A stretch of DNA of 64,000 nucleotides, taken from an uncultured Acidimicrobiales bacterium (lineage in GTDB: Bacteria > Actinomycetota > Acidimicrobiia > Acidimicrobiales > SHLQ01). The DNA lies in contig CAKZVC010000047.1 in assembly GCA_937922235.1 (NCBI GenBank), positions 99,229 through 163,228 on the forward strand. Direction: 5' to 3'. This document shows, piece by piece, positions 1-7,648 of the stretch. Numbering within the stretch: the stretch's first letter is position 1; each line of letters begins with the position of its first letter. Position numbers and translations under genes: made by a program. Below the pieces are notes generated by a model that saw only the letters and a list, made by a program, of their open reading frames with translations, had not been told where the DNA came from and did no database searches.

Positions 1-119
1 CTGCGCAGAACGTCGAGGACAACCCCGACTTCTCCGAGCCAACGCCCGACGATGTTGTTGACGCCGAGATCATCGAGGACGACGATCCCGACGCTCCTGG
101 CAACGACGACGACGCATGA
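1..119 (+). CDS. dnaK: DnaK chaperone, C-terminal end only
   Basis: This is the 3' end of an open frame entering from the left edge; codons start at base 3 and the TGA is at 117-119. The visible residues form the acidic disordered DnaK tail, including the common actinobacterial ending VVDAEIIEDDD. Only about 38 residues are present, so the ATPase and substrate-binding domains are outside the window. The stop overlaps the grpE start (ATGA at 116-119), so the two are translationally coupled in a dnaK-grpE-dnaJ-hspR operon. The identification rests on the tail motif plus the gene order. Confidence 0.85.
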   Translation, partial: AQNVEDNPDFSEPTPDDVVDAEIIEDDDPDAPGNDDDA

Positions 120-748
120 GCGAGGTCGAAGACTCGGCGATCGACGCAATGGTCGACGAAGTGATGGAAGGTCGCGAGGCCAAAGAAGCTGCGGCTGCAC
201 CACAGCCGTCGACCCCTGCCCCTGAGGTAGAGGTCGACGATGTGGCTGAGGCCGATGCAGCCGACCCAGTAACGATCGGCTTTGCCGATGGCGCTGAAGA
301 AGCTGCACCTGCCGATGACGTCGAGACCCTTCGCGCTGAGCGCGATGGGTTCTTGGCCGACTCGCAACGCCTTGCTGCCGACTTTGCGAACTATCGCAAG
401 CAATCCGACAAGCGAGTTGCCGACGCGGCAGCTGCGCAGTCGGCGGGCTTGGTTCGCGATCTGATCCTTGTGCTCGACGCGTGCGATGCAGCGCTGGTGC
501 AAGACACCGAATCCGCTGTTGGCCCGATTCGCAGCCAGCTCATCACCGAGCTCACAAAGAACGGTCTCGAGCTGCTTGCCCCAACCGCCGATGAAGCGTT
601 TGACCCCGAACAGCACGAAGCGGTCATGCACGAACCTGCACCCGACGATTCCGAACACGATGGCCCGGTCATCGGTGAGGTTCTTCGCGCCGGGTACACC
701 TGGAAGGGTCGAGTCGTTCGGCCTGCAATGGTTAAGGTCGTGGGCTGA
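116..748 (+). CDS. grpE: GrpE nucleotide exchange factor
   Basis: GrpE drives ADP release from DnaK in the cytosolic Hsp70 cycle. The 210-residue protein has an acidic disordered N-terminus of about 70 residues. A long helix follows, with the family signature around LAADFANYRKQSDKR (about residues 86-100). The C-terminal beta domain contains FDPEQHEAVMHEPAPD and ends in the usual GYTWKGRVVRPAMVKVVG. The start is fixed by the 4-bp overlap with the dnaK stop. dnaJ follows after about 70 bp. Regulation is likely by HspR acting upstream of dnaK, outside this window. Confidence 0.96.
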   Translation: MSEVEDSAIDAMVDEVMEGREAKEAAAAPQPSTPAPEVEVDDVAEADAADPVTIGFADGAEEAAPADDVETLRAERDGFLADSQRLAADFANYRKQSDKRVADAAAAQSAGLVRDLILVLDACDAALVQDTESAVGPIRSQLITELTKNGLELLAPTADEAFDPEQHEAVMHEPAPDDSEHDGPVIGEVLRAGYTWKGRVVRPAMVKVVG

Positions 749-817
749 GCAACGCTCGGTCAGCTTCCTGACAACACGTCAATCCTGAAGACAACAGAAC
801 CACGCTGGAGGTGAGGT

Positions 818-1744
818 ATGGAACCGCAACGCGATTGGCTCGAGAAGGACTATTACCGCATCCTCGAGGTTGAGAAGACGGCGTCTGCGAAGGAGCTGTC
901 AAAGGCGTATCGCACGCTTGCTCGCAAGTACCATCCCGACACGAATCCGGGTGACAGCGCAGCCGAAGAACGTTTCAAAGAGATCTCTTCGGCATACGAA
1001 GTCGTTGGTGACGAAGCAACGCGCAAGAAGTACGACGAGTTTCGACGTCTCGGTGGAGCTGGCGGAGGTGCCTATGGCGGCTTCCCTCGTGGCGGTCGAG
1101 CTGACCCCGGCGACCTCGGTGATCTCTCCGACCTCCTTGGCGGTCTCTTCGGCAACGCCCGAGGCGGCGGTTCGGGTCGCAGTGGCTTTGGTGGCTTTGG
1201 CCCGATGCCAGGTACCGATCTTCAGGCACAGCTTTCGTTGTCGTTTGAGGAAGCGGTTCGTGGTGTCACAAAATCCGTGCGGCTGAATTCTGAAGTGCTC
1301 GCAGCACCAATGGAAGTGAACGTCCGCATTCCTGCCGGCGTGAAGAGCGGTCAACGCATTCGCGTTCCTGGCAAGGGAGCCCCATCACGTGATGGCGGCG
1401 ACGCGGGTGACTTGTTGGTTTCGATTTCGATCAAGCCACACGAGCGGTTCGAACGCGAAGGCATGAACCTGTTGGTCGATGTTCCTGTGACCTACCCCGA
1501 AGCTGCGCTCGGAGCCGACGTCAAGGTGCCGACACTTAGCGGTACAACGGTCACGGTTCGTCTTCCTGCTGGAACGCAGTCGGGAAAAGTCTTTCGAGTC
1601 AAGGGCAAGGGCGTGAAGAGCTCAGCACAGACCGGCGATCTTCTCGCCACGGTCATCGTGCATGTGCCGGAGGAACTCAGTGCAGAGGAACGCAAGCTGA
1701 TCGAGAAGCTGGGAAAGGTCACCGAACCAGCGCCGAGGGACTGA
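818..1744 (+). CDS. dnaJ: DnaJ co-chaperone, zinc-finger-less (CbpA/class B type)
   Basis: J-domain co-chaperone that stimulates DnaK ATP hydrolysis and delivers clients. The J domain spans about residues 9-75, with HPD at 39-41. A Gly-rich G/F linker follows (about 80-130), then two beta-sandwich substrate-binding domains to residue 308. The four CXXCXGXG zinc motifs of class A DnaJ are absent, which explains the length of 308 against about 380. A strong Shine-Dalgarno sequence, GGAGGT, sits just before the ATG. The gene lies between grpE and hspR, as in the mycobacterial and streptomycete dnaK operon. Confidence 0.93.
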   Translation: MEPQRDWLEKDYYRILEVEKTASAKELSKAYRTLARKYHPDTNPGDSAAEERFKEISSAYEVVGDEATRKKYDEFRRLGGAGGGAYGGFPRGGRADPGDLGDLSDLLGGLFGNARGGGSGRSGFGGFGPMPGTDLQAQLSLSFEEAVRGVTKSVRLNSEVLAAPMEVNVRIPAGVKSGQRIRVPGKGAPSRDGGDAGDLLVSISIKPHERFEREGMNLLVDVPVTYPEAALGADVKVPTLSGTTVTVRLPAGTQSGKVFRVKGKGVKSSAQTGDLLATVIVHVPEELSAEERKLIEKLGKVTEPAPRD

Positions 1745-1745
1745 C

Positions 1746-2096
1746 ATGGCTCGCTCGACCAAGGTGTATGTGATCTCGGTTGCCGCTGAGCTTTCGGGCA
1801 TGCACCCGCAGACACTTCGCATTTATGAACGCAAAGGGTTGGTTCATCCCGCTCGGACGTCAGGTGGCAGCCGTCGTTACACCGATGCCGACATTGCGCT
1901 GTTGCAGCGCATCTCCGAGCTCACCTCCGAGGGCATGAACCTGGTTGGTGTGAAGAAGGTGCTTGAGCTCGAGCGCCGGGTAGCTGACCTTGAGGCCAAG
2001 CTCATCGACCAGCGAAGCTCACTGCGCGAGAAGGCCCAGTCGCACGAGCTGGTGCCAGTTCGCCAAACCGTCACCGTGTACGAGCGGCGCCACTAG
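1746..2096 (+). CDS. hspR: HspR-like MerR-family heat-shock repressor
   Basis: This 116-residue MerR-type regulator has an N-terminal winged helix-turn-helix containing the family signature TLRIYERKGLVHPART. A short coiled coil follows (about residues 70-95), and the tail is basic. It starts 1 bp after the dnaJ stop. In Actinobacteria HspR represses the dnaK operon and clpB by binding HAIR inverted repeats, with DnaK as co-repressor. A HAIR site is present upstream of clpB in this window at 7567-7587, which supports the assignment beyond gene order. Confidence 0.92.
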   Translation: MARSTKVYVISVAAELSGMHPQTLRIYERKGLVHPARTSGGSRRYTDADIALLQRISELTSEGMNLVGVKKVLELERRVADLEAKLIDQRSSLREKAQSHELVPVRQTVTVYERRH

Positions 2097-2137
2097 CTCA
2101 GACACGCCCGGCATTATCGAGCTGGTCGACTCGTGAC

Positions 2138-2143
2138 TAGAAT
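2138..2143 (+). promoter_or_regulatory. Candidate -10 box for purEK
   Basis: TAGAAT lies 25 bp upstream of the purE ATG in the short gap after hspR. It resembles a sigma-70-type -10 element. No convincing -35 was seen, so this is tentative. Confidence 0.3.
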
Positions 2144-2168
2144 TTCTCCTTCACGGCTCGGGAGCGCA

Positions 2169-2657
2169 ATGAGCAACATCGAAATTGGCATCATCATGGG
2201 AAGTCAGTCCGACTGGCCCACGATGAAGGAAGCCGCCGACATTCTTGACGAGCTCGGAGTCGCGTATGAGACCCGCATCGTTTCGGCGCACCGCACGCCC
2301 GATCGGTTGTGGGAGTACGGCACGACTGCTGTCGACCGTGGCTTGAAGGCGATCATCGCCGGCGCCGGGGGAGCGGCACATCTTCCCGGAATGATGGCGT
2401 CGAAGACCCGAGTGCCGGTCATTGGTGTTCCGGTACAGACCAGGGCACTTTCGGGTGTCGACAGCCTGTATTCGATCGTGCAGATGCCCAAGGGCTACCC
2501 CGTGGCCACGATGGCGATTGGAGCTGCCGGCGCAGCGAACGCCGGGTTGATGGCCGCAGGCATTCTCGCCACCTCCGACCCCGAACTGGGCGAGCGACTC
2601 GATCAGTGGCGGGCTGCACTATCAGCATCGATTGCTGAACAACCATCTGATGACTGA
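2169..2657 (+). CDS. purE: N5-carboxyaminoimidazole ribonucleotide mutase (PurE class I)
   Basis: Converts N5-CAIR to CAIR in de novo purine synthesis. The 162-residue length is typical of class I. The N-terminal phosphate-binding loop reads [13 protein letters not shown]. The catalytic region SAHRTPDR and the [11 protein letters not shown] motif are both intact. I chose the ATG at 2169, after the purine-rich GGGAGCG, over an upstream GTG at 2133 that would add 12 residues not seen in the family. It overlaps purK by 8 bp, so the two are probably translationally coupled. Confidence 0.96.
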   Translation: MSNIEIGIIMGSQSDWPTMKEAADILDELGVAYETRIVSAHRTPDRLWEYGTTAVDRGLKAIIAGAGGAAHLPGMMASKTRVPVIGVPVQTRALSGVDSLYSIVQMPKGYPVATMAIGAAGAANAGLMAAGILATSDPELGERLDQWRAALSASIAEQPSDD

Positions 2658-3720
2658 AGCACTCGCGCCTGGCGCGACGATCGGAATCCTGGGCGGGGGG
2701 CAGCTCGGCCGCATGTTGAGTGTGGCCGCGTCTCGCCTTGGCTTGCGATGCCACATCTTCGAGCCGGGCGCTGAGCCGCCGGCTGGCCATGTGGCTGAGA
2801 CCGTGACAACAGCCTCCTATGACGACGAAGCCGCGCTGCGGGCTTTCGGCGAATCGGTGGACGTCATCACCTACGAGTTCGAGAACGTTCCCACCTCGGC
2901 ACTTGACCTGCTCGAGTCGTTGGCACCGATCCGACCCGGTCGCAACGCGCTCGCGACCAGCCAAGACCGATTGGTCGAGAAGGAGTACCTCCAATCGATC
3001 GGCCTCGAGGTTGCACCCTTCGCCACCGTCGATTCGCTCGATGATCTCCACGCGGCAACCGAGACGATCGGAACACCGTCGATTCTCAAGACTCGCCGGT
3101 TTGGCTACGACGGCAAGGGACAAGCTCGCCTGAGCTCAGCCGAAGATGCCACCGCCGCGATTGCGGCGGTCGCTGATGCACCGGCAGTGCTCGAAGGGTT
3201 TGTCGACTTCGATCTAGAGATCTCGGTGATTGCCGCCCGCTCGACTTCGGGCCAGGTTGCATGCTTTGACCCCGGCCACAACGTGCACGTCGATGGCATC
3301 TTGCGGACGACGACCATCCCGGCCCCAGTTGACGAGTCGGTGGCGAGCCAAGCCATGCAGGTGGCGACCACGATCCTGAACGAGCTCGACTACGTCGGCG
3401 TGCTTGGAGTCGAGCTGTTTGTAACTGCCGATGGATTGATCGTCAATGAGATCGCACCGCGCGTACACAACTCGGGGCATTGGACCCAGAACGGATGCGT
3501 TGTCGACCAGTTTGAACAGCACATCCGGGCCGTGGCCGGGTGGGAGCTCGGCGACCCAGCACGCCAGCACGATGTTGTCATGGAGAATCTCATCGGTGAC
3601 GAGATTGACTCGATCGCAACGCGGGCACAAGAACCGAACGTTGCAGTTCATGCCTATGGCAAGGCTGAAACCAAGCCGGGACGCAAGATGGGCCACATCA
3701 ACCGGGTGATTCGTTCGTAG
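2650..3720 (+). CDS. purK: N5-carboxyaminoimidazole ribonucleotide synthase (PurK)
   Basis: ATP-grasp enzyme that carboxylates AIR with bicarbonate to N5-CAIR, the substrate of PurE. The N-terminal fold shows [16 protein letters not shown], typical of PurK. The ATP-grasp core follows, with [12 protein letters not shown]. The C-terminus contains [18 protein letters not shown], the diagnostic PurK motif. An ATG at 2632 is also in frame, but 2650 gives the usual family start and an 8-bp overlap with purE. The length of 356 residues is normal. Confidence 0.95.
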   Translation: MTEALAPGATIGILGGGQLGRMLSVAASRLGLRCHIFEPGAEPPAGHVAETVTTASYDDEAALRAFGESVDVITYEFENVPTSALDLLESLAPIRPGRNALATSQDRLVEKEYLQSIGLEVAPFATVDSLDDLHAATETIGTPSILKTRRFGYDGKGQARLSSAEDATAAIAAVADAPAVLEGFVDFDLEISVIAARSTSGQVACFDPGHNVHVDGILRTTTIPAPVDESVASQAMQVATTILNELDYVGVLGVELFVTADGLIVNEIAPRVHNSGHWTQNGCVVDQFEQHIRAVAGWELGDPARQHDVVMENLIGDEIDSIATRAQEPNVAVHAYGKAETKPGRKMGHINRVIRS

Positions 3721-3756
3721 CTGACGCCGAACTCGCAATGGGCAATGATGTAGATC

Positions 3757-4593
3757 ATGACCAAAGCGCACCGTACGTTTGTGAGCTACATCGACAAGTC
3801 GCGCGAGTACTACGCGGCGCAGGGGTATGACGCTCCGTACAAGTGGGCCACCCATACCGATGCTCCGTTTACCGCGCTGACGAAACCCTTGTCCGAGTGC
3901 CGCGTCGCGGTGATCACGACAGCATCGCGAACACCTAATGATCCTCTCGAGCCATACACGGCACCGTCGCAACCAGCTCCAGCTTCGATGGCAACCAACC
4001 ATCTGTCGTGGCACAAGGAAGCAACAACCACAGACGACCTGGGGGCCTTCCTACCGCTCGATCACCTACAGGCGTTTGCCGACGAGGGCATCGTCGGATC
4101 ACTTGCGCCACGCTTCGCAGGTATACCCACGATTTACAGCCAGCGACGGACGAACAGGTGGGCCGAGAGCATTCGTGAGTGGTTTGCCGAAGATGGTGTC
4201 GACCTTGCGGTGCTGACACCGCTTTGACCGGTGTGTCATCAGACCGTGAGTCTGACCGCCCGTTACCTCGAAGCGAACGGCATTCCAACGCTCATCATCG
4301 GTTCGGCCCGAGACATCGTCGATGAAGTGGGCGTCCCGCGCTTTGCCTTTACCGACCTGCCGCTCGGCAACCCGGTGGGCCCATCGGGTGATGTCGAACA
4401 ACAGCGCCGGCTGCTGAAGGCCGCGCTCGAGTTTGCCCATGCCACGGTGCTCCCGCAGTCGAGCGTGGTGCTTCCCGTCGAATGGACTGGCGCCGAAGAC
4501 TGGCGAGAGAGCTACATGTCGCTTGCTGATCCAGAAGCACTTGCAGCTGCCGGTGAAGCTCGTCGAGCAGAACAGGCGGCGAGGAAGACGTAG
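3757..4593 (+). CDS. GrdB/PrdB-like reductase-family protein, probable selenoprotein (in-frame TGA)
   Basis: One reading frame runs from the ATG at 3757 to the TAG ending at 4593 and is interrupted only by TGA at 4225-4227. Read as selenocysteine, the protein has 278 residues with U157-P-V-C160-H-Q. This is a UxxC redox motif at the position where relatives in the glycine/betaine/sarcosine/D-proline reductase selenoprotein B family carry Sec or Cys. The sequence after the TGA (TVSLTARYLEANGIPTLIIG) continues the fold without shift or loss. A hairpin starts 11 nt after the TGA. The biochemical role in an aerobe is not established; it is probably a thiol/selenol redox enzyme. No Sec machinery genes are in the window. 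The alternative is a nonsense mutation in a Cys-type gene. Confidence 0.72.
4228..4260 (+). promoter_or_regulatory. Putative bacterial SECIS hairpin
   Basis: Directly after the in-frame TGA there is an 11-nt spacer, then TCAGAC-CGTGA-GTCTGA (4239-4255), a perfect 6-bp stem with a 5-nt loop containing GU. An outer stem, GGTG (4230-4233) with CGCC (4257-4260), can close it over an internal loop. The spacer and the 17-nt size resemble the minimal upper stem-loop of the E. coli fdhF SECIS. A bulged U is not evident. SelB binding is inferred. Confidence 0.5.
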
Positions 4594-4596
4594 CCG

Positions 4597-5433
4597 TTAG
4601 CGGGTGATGATCGCTTCGAGGTCAATGATGTCGACATCCTGATTGGATGTCGGGGTCGCAACTCCGAACGGTTCCCAAACCGCAGCGCCATCGGGAAGCC
4701 AACTGAAGGTCCAGTGGGCGAGCACGAACAGGTCGTAGCTCCCACTGGGCGGTTCGACGAGGTATGTGTGGCTGCATAGCGGGTCGCTCGCACCAGGTGT
4801 CCATTCGGAGTATTCGTCGCACGTGAACGCGGTGCCATCGCCCATGTCAAAGGAGAGATAGTCAAGGTCTGCTTTCATACCGACGGTAAGCGGTCCGGCG
4901 CTTGCGGTTTGAGGTGGGATGGCGGTCGGACCACCCGGCCAAAGCCATGTCTCGACTCCCGTGATTTGTTCGATCTCGGGGCTGTAGGCCGCCGGTACCG
5001 GTGGCGGCGTCAACTGAGCTCGCATCCAGTCGCGGATCTCGATCTCGGAGATGCCAAGCCCATCGTCGGGGTCTGCAGGGTCCCACACGATTGCTCGGAA
5101 GGAGTTGTTTGCTGCGTTCCCGATCTCGTTGCACAGTTGGTAGTACGTCTCGCCAACAACGAGCGTCGACCAGTCATTGATGTACGTGTACCAATCGCCG
5201 TAGGGTCCAGTCTGCAGCGAGCACAGCCACCGCGGAGCCGAGGGGTTGGTGCTTGGCCCCCACCCGATCGTGGTGACACCCCATGCGACTTGGATGGTGC
5301 CCGTTCCATTGACGACCGTTGGTGGTGGGTCGTCTTCCATCGCTGCTGCGGGCGCGGTGTAGCTTTCGGTCGCCAACGCCGCCGCCACGAGTGCGAATGC
5401 GAGGACCACCACCATCGAGAAGCGCCTGTACAT
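4597..5433 (-). CDS. Secreted protein of unknown function
   Basis: I do not recognise a family. The product of about 278 residues has an N-terminal signal peptide (MYRRF, a hydrophobic stretch, then AAA-M) and a Trp/Tyr-rich mature part with several Cys residues, so it is exported and may be disulfide bonded. A GTG at 5436 lies one codon upstream of the chosen ATG. The near-palindrome ACTACGTGTAGT (5435-5446 on the plus strand) overlaps this start and could be an operator. The 3' end abuts the convergent selenoprotein-like gene with only 3 bp between. Confidence 0.6.
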   Translation of the reverse strand: MYRRFSMVVVLAFALVAAALATESYTAPAAAMEDDPPPTVVNGTGTIQVAWGVTTIGWGPSTNPSAPRWLCSLQTGPYGDWYTYINDWSTLVVGETYYQLCNEIGNAANNSFRAIVWDPADPDDGLGISEIEIRDWMRAQLTPPPVPAAYSPEIEQITGVETWLWPGGPTAIPPQTASAGPLTVGMKADLDYLSFDMGDGTAFTCDEYSEWTPGASDPLCSHTYLVEPPSGSYDLFVLAHWTFSWLPDGAAVWEPFGVATPTSNQDVDIIDLEAIITR

Positions 5434-5504
5434 CACTACGTGTAGTTTGCCACGCGCGATATACCCACGGAAAGTGGGAGATTCGGCCCATGGATGGTGT
5501 TCGA

Positions 5505-6167
5505 CTATTTAGCGGAAGTTCCGTTCAGGTCGGCAACCGCGGCAGGCACCTCCGGTGTTCCGCGAAGGTCGGCTGCGCTCACTGCTTCACCCCAGGTGCT
5601 GGTGAGTGGCACGACTCCAGCCCAATGTGGGCCGTCCATGTCGATGTCTTCATCAATAGGGTCTTCGCCGCGGACCTTGGCCGAGACCTCGTCGAGGGGA
5701 ACCGCGAGCACAAGCGTCTTCTTGAAGTCAGACTCGCTTGGAGCTCGGGCGGTGTCCCAGATCGGGGCGATGTGATCGTTGATGACTTTCAGCGCGGCCA
5801 TCTTGTCGGCTGGGTCGTCGATCGCCGTCGCAACCCCGCGCACAACAACTGAGCGGTAGTTCATCGAGTTATGGAACGGCGTTCTCGCTACGACGAGCCC
5901 GTCGATGATCGTGACCGTGATGCACACGTCGAGGCTTCGTCCCGCCTTCATCATGGCGTTGGCGACAGCGCCGTGGATCAGAATCTCGTCGTTGCGAACG
6001 CCGTAGGCCATCGGCAGCACAATCGGTCCGTCGTCGGTGGTTACTCCGACGTGAGCGACCACACCAGCCGCCAAGATCGCGTGGACCTGATCGGTGTCAT
6101 GCACGGCTCGGTTTTTGCCGCGCCGAACAGTGGTGCGAGGGGATGGTCCCGTTACGTCGGCTGCCAT
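5505..6167 (-). CDS. Pyridoxamine 5'-phosphate oxidase-fold flavin-binding protein
   Basis: The 220-residue protein matches the flavin/nucleotide-binding split-barrel family related to pyridoxamine phosphate oxidase (Pyridox_ox_2 type). The barrel strands show VAHVGVTTDDGPIVLPMAYG near residue 40 and later FHNSMNYRSVVVRG. The substrate is unknown; relatives bind FMN or F420. It is divergently transcribed from a PLP-dependent MocR regulator across a palindromic site, suggesting vitamin B6-linked control. The -10-like TACAAT lies 10 nt before the ATG, so the mRNA may be nearly leaderless. Confidence 0.8.
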   Translation of the reverse strand: MAADVTGPSPRTTVRRGKNRAVHDTDQVHAILAAGVVAHVGVTTDDGPIVLPMAYGVRNDEILIHGAVANAMMKAGRSLDVCITVTIIDGLVVARTPFHNSMNYRSVVVRGVATAIDDPADKMAALKVINDHIAPIWDTARAPSESDFKKTLVLAVPLDEVSAKVRGEDPIDEDIDMDGPHWAGVVPLTSTWGEAVSAADLRGTPEVPAAVADLNGTSAK

Positions 6168-6177
6168 GGTTCTCCAG

Positions 6178-6214
6178 ATTGTATTAGTACAATAGAATTA
6201 TCTTCTGATACAAT
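6178..6214. promoter_or_regulatory. Operator/promoter between the PNPOx-like gene and the MocR gene
   Basis: ATTGTATTAGTACAAT (6178-6193) is an inverted repeat with 6-bp arms and a 4-bp spacer. A further TACAAT at 6209-6214 repeats the right arm in direct orientation 21 bp downstream, exactly two helical turns. Each TACAAT also looks like a -10 box, the left one for the minus-strand gene and the right one for the plus-strand gene. MocR-type regulators often bind direct repeats, so this is probably an autoregulatory site. Confidence 0.6.
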
Positions 6215-6222
6215 GATACGTG

Positions 6223-7527
6223 ATGGGACACAGCGCCACAAGCATCCGAGTCATGGTCGAAGCCGAAGTTGCGGCAGGCGACCGCGTTGCCGGCGATCGT
6301 CTGCCGACGGTTCGTGCGCTGGCCGCCCAGCTGGGCGTGTCACCAAACACCGTTGCCGCCGCGTATAAGCAGCTTCGTGATCGAGGCGTAGTGATCGGTC
6401 GCGGGCGGCAGGGCACGGTTATTGCGCCGCGAACAAGGCCAACGGTGAGTCAGCTCGCAACCGTTCCCGCTGGAGCGGTCGACGCGTTGCGCGGCTCACC
6501 AGATCCTGCGTTGTTGCCAGACCTCGGGGCAGCATTCGCTGCGGCAACCGCAGGCGGCCACGTGCAATACGGAGATCAACTTGTTGATGACCATTTCGCT
6601 GCCGCCGCGCGAGCGGTGTTTCGTGCCGATGGAGTTGACGCCACACACCTGACTGTCACGTCAGGGGCGATGGATGCCATTGAAAAGCTCTTGGTCGCGA
6701 ACGATCTTCGACCGGGAGATCGCGTTGGTGTGGAAGATCCCGGGCATGTACCTGTTCATCAGATAGTTCGTGCTGCGGGCCTCGAGCTGGTTCCCCTCAC
6801 GGTCGACGAGCACGGCATCACACCTGAGGCGCTCGACGATGCACTTCACCTGAAGCTCGCCGCCCTCATCGTTACTCCCCGAGCACAGAACCCAACCGGT
6901 GCGGCATTCACGAAAGAACGCGCTCGCGACCTCTCCGACTTGCTTGCGAACCACGGCGACGTGTTCCTGGTTCAAGACGATCACGCCGGGGCGATCAGTG
7001 GAGCTGACTGGTTCCCGATCAGACCGCCGGGGCCGCGACAGGCGATCATCCGATCGGTTGGCAAATCACTTGGCCCAGACCTTCGCCTATCGGCGGTCGT
7101 GGGTGACGAGCTCACGATCGATCGCGTGTCGATGGCGGTGAGCAATGGGCCAGGTTGGGTAAGTCATATGTTGCAGCGCGCAGCGGCGCATCTCCTGAGC
7201 GATGCTTCGACGCAGGCGCTTGTACTGGAAGCTGCTGCGTCGTATTCGGCTCGACGCCACCGGTTGATCTCGGCACTTTCTGACCGAGGTGTGACTGCCA
7301 CCGGAGCGTCGGGCATCAACGTATGGATTCCAACGGGCGATGAACAGGCAACTGTTGCGAACGCGTTAGCGGCGGGTTTCGCTATCCGAGGTGCTGACAA
7401 CTATCGCGTGCACTCCGGGCCCGCGGTTCGAGTCACCATCAGCGCTCTTTCTGACGAGCAGATCGATGCTCTTGCTGATGCTCTTGCGAAGCCAACATCG
7501 CCCCAGCACCACTCGCCATCGATCTAA
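6223..7527 (+). CDS. MocR/PdxR-type regulator (GntR HTH fused to aminotransferase fold)
   Basis: The N-terminal GntR winged helix (about residues 5-70) reads DRLPTVRALAAQLGVSPNTV. It is followed by a class I/II aminotransferase-like domain to residue 434. The PLP-binding lysine is probably in SVGKSLGPDLRLS, and AQNPTG is the usual substrate-loop motif. Members such as PdxR and GabR sense PLP or amino-acid adducts and control vitamin B6 or GABA genes. The neighbouring PNPOx-fold gene and the shared operator suggest a B6-related role. The start may be this ATG or the GTG one codon earlier; no Shine-Dalgarno is seen. Confidence 0.88.
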   Translation: MGHSATSIRVMVEAEVAAGDRVAGDRLPTVRALAAQLGVSPNTVAAAYKQLRDRGVVIGRGRQGTVIAPRTRPTVSQLATVPAGAVDALRGSPDPALLPDLGAAFAAATAGGHVQYGDQLVDDHFAAAARAVFRADGVDATHLTVTSGAMDAIEKLLVANDLRPGDRVGVEDPGHVPVHQIVRAAGLELVPLTVDEHGITPEALDDALHLKLAALIVTPRAQNPTGAAFTKERARDLSDLLANHGDVFLVQDDHAGAISGADWFPIRPPGPRQAIIRSVGKSLGPDLRLSAVVGDELTIDRVSMAVSNGPGWVSHMLQRAAAHLLSDASTQALVLEAAASYSARRHRLISALSDRGVTATGASGINVWIPTGDEQATVANALAAGFAIRGADNYRVHSGPAVRVTISALSDEQIDALADALAKPTSPQHHSPSI

Positions 7528-7566
7528 CAGTGCCCCCGTGATTGGGAATAATCTCTCCTCAAAGAA

Positions 7567-7587
7567 GTTGAGTTACCTGTACTCAAG
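7567..7587. promoter_or_regulatory. HAIR element (HspR operator) of clpB
   Basis: GTTGAGT-N7-ACTCAAG matches the consensus CTTGAGT-N7-ACTCAAG with one mismatch in the first base. It lies 61 bp upstream of the clpB start. It links clpB to the HspR repressor encoded at 1746-2096. Confidence 0.88.
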
Positions 7588-7648
7588 TTTGGGTGACGTT
7601 TCCTGAAGAATCGTGAAGCGACACCGACGGACCGTGTAGGAGAGTGGC

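Noticed and set aside
4231..4593. Separate short gene starting at GTG 4231
   Set aside because: It is in the same frame as the upstream part, only 3 bp past the TGA, and lacks a start signal; it is better read as the second half of a selenoprotein gene.
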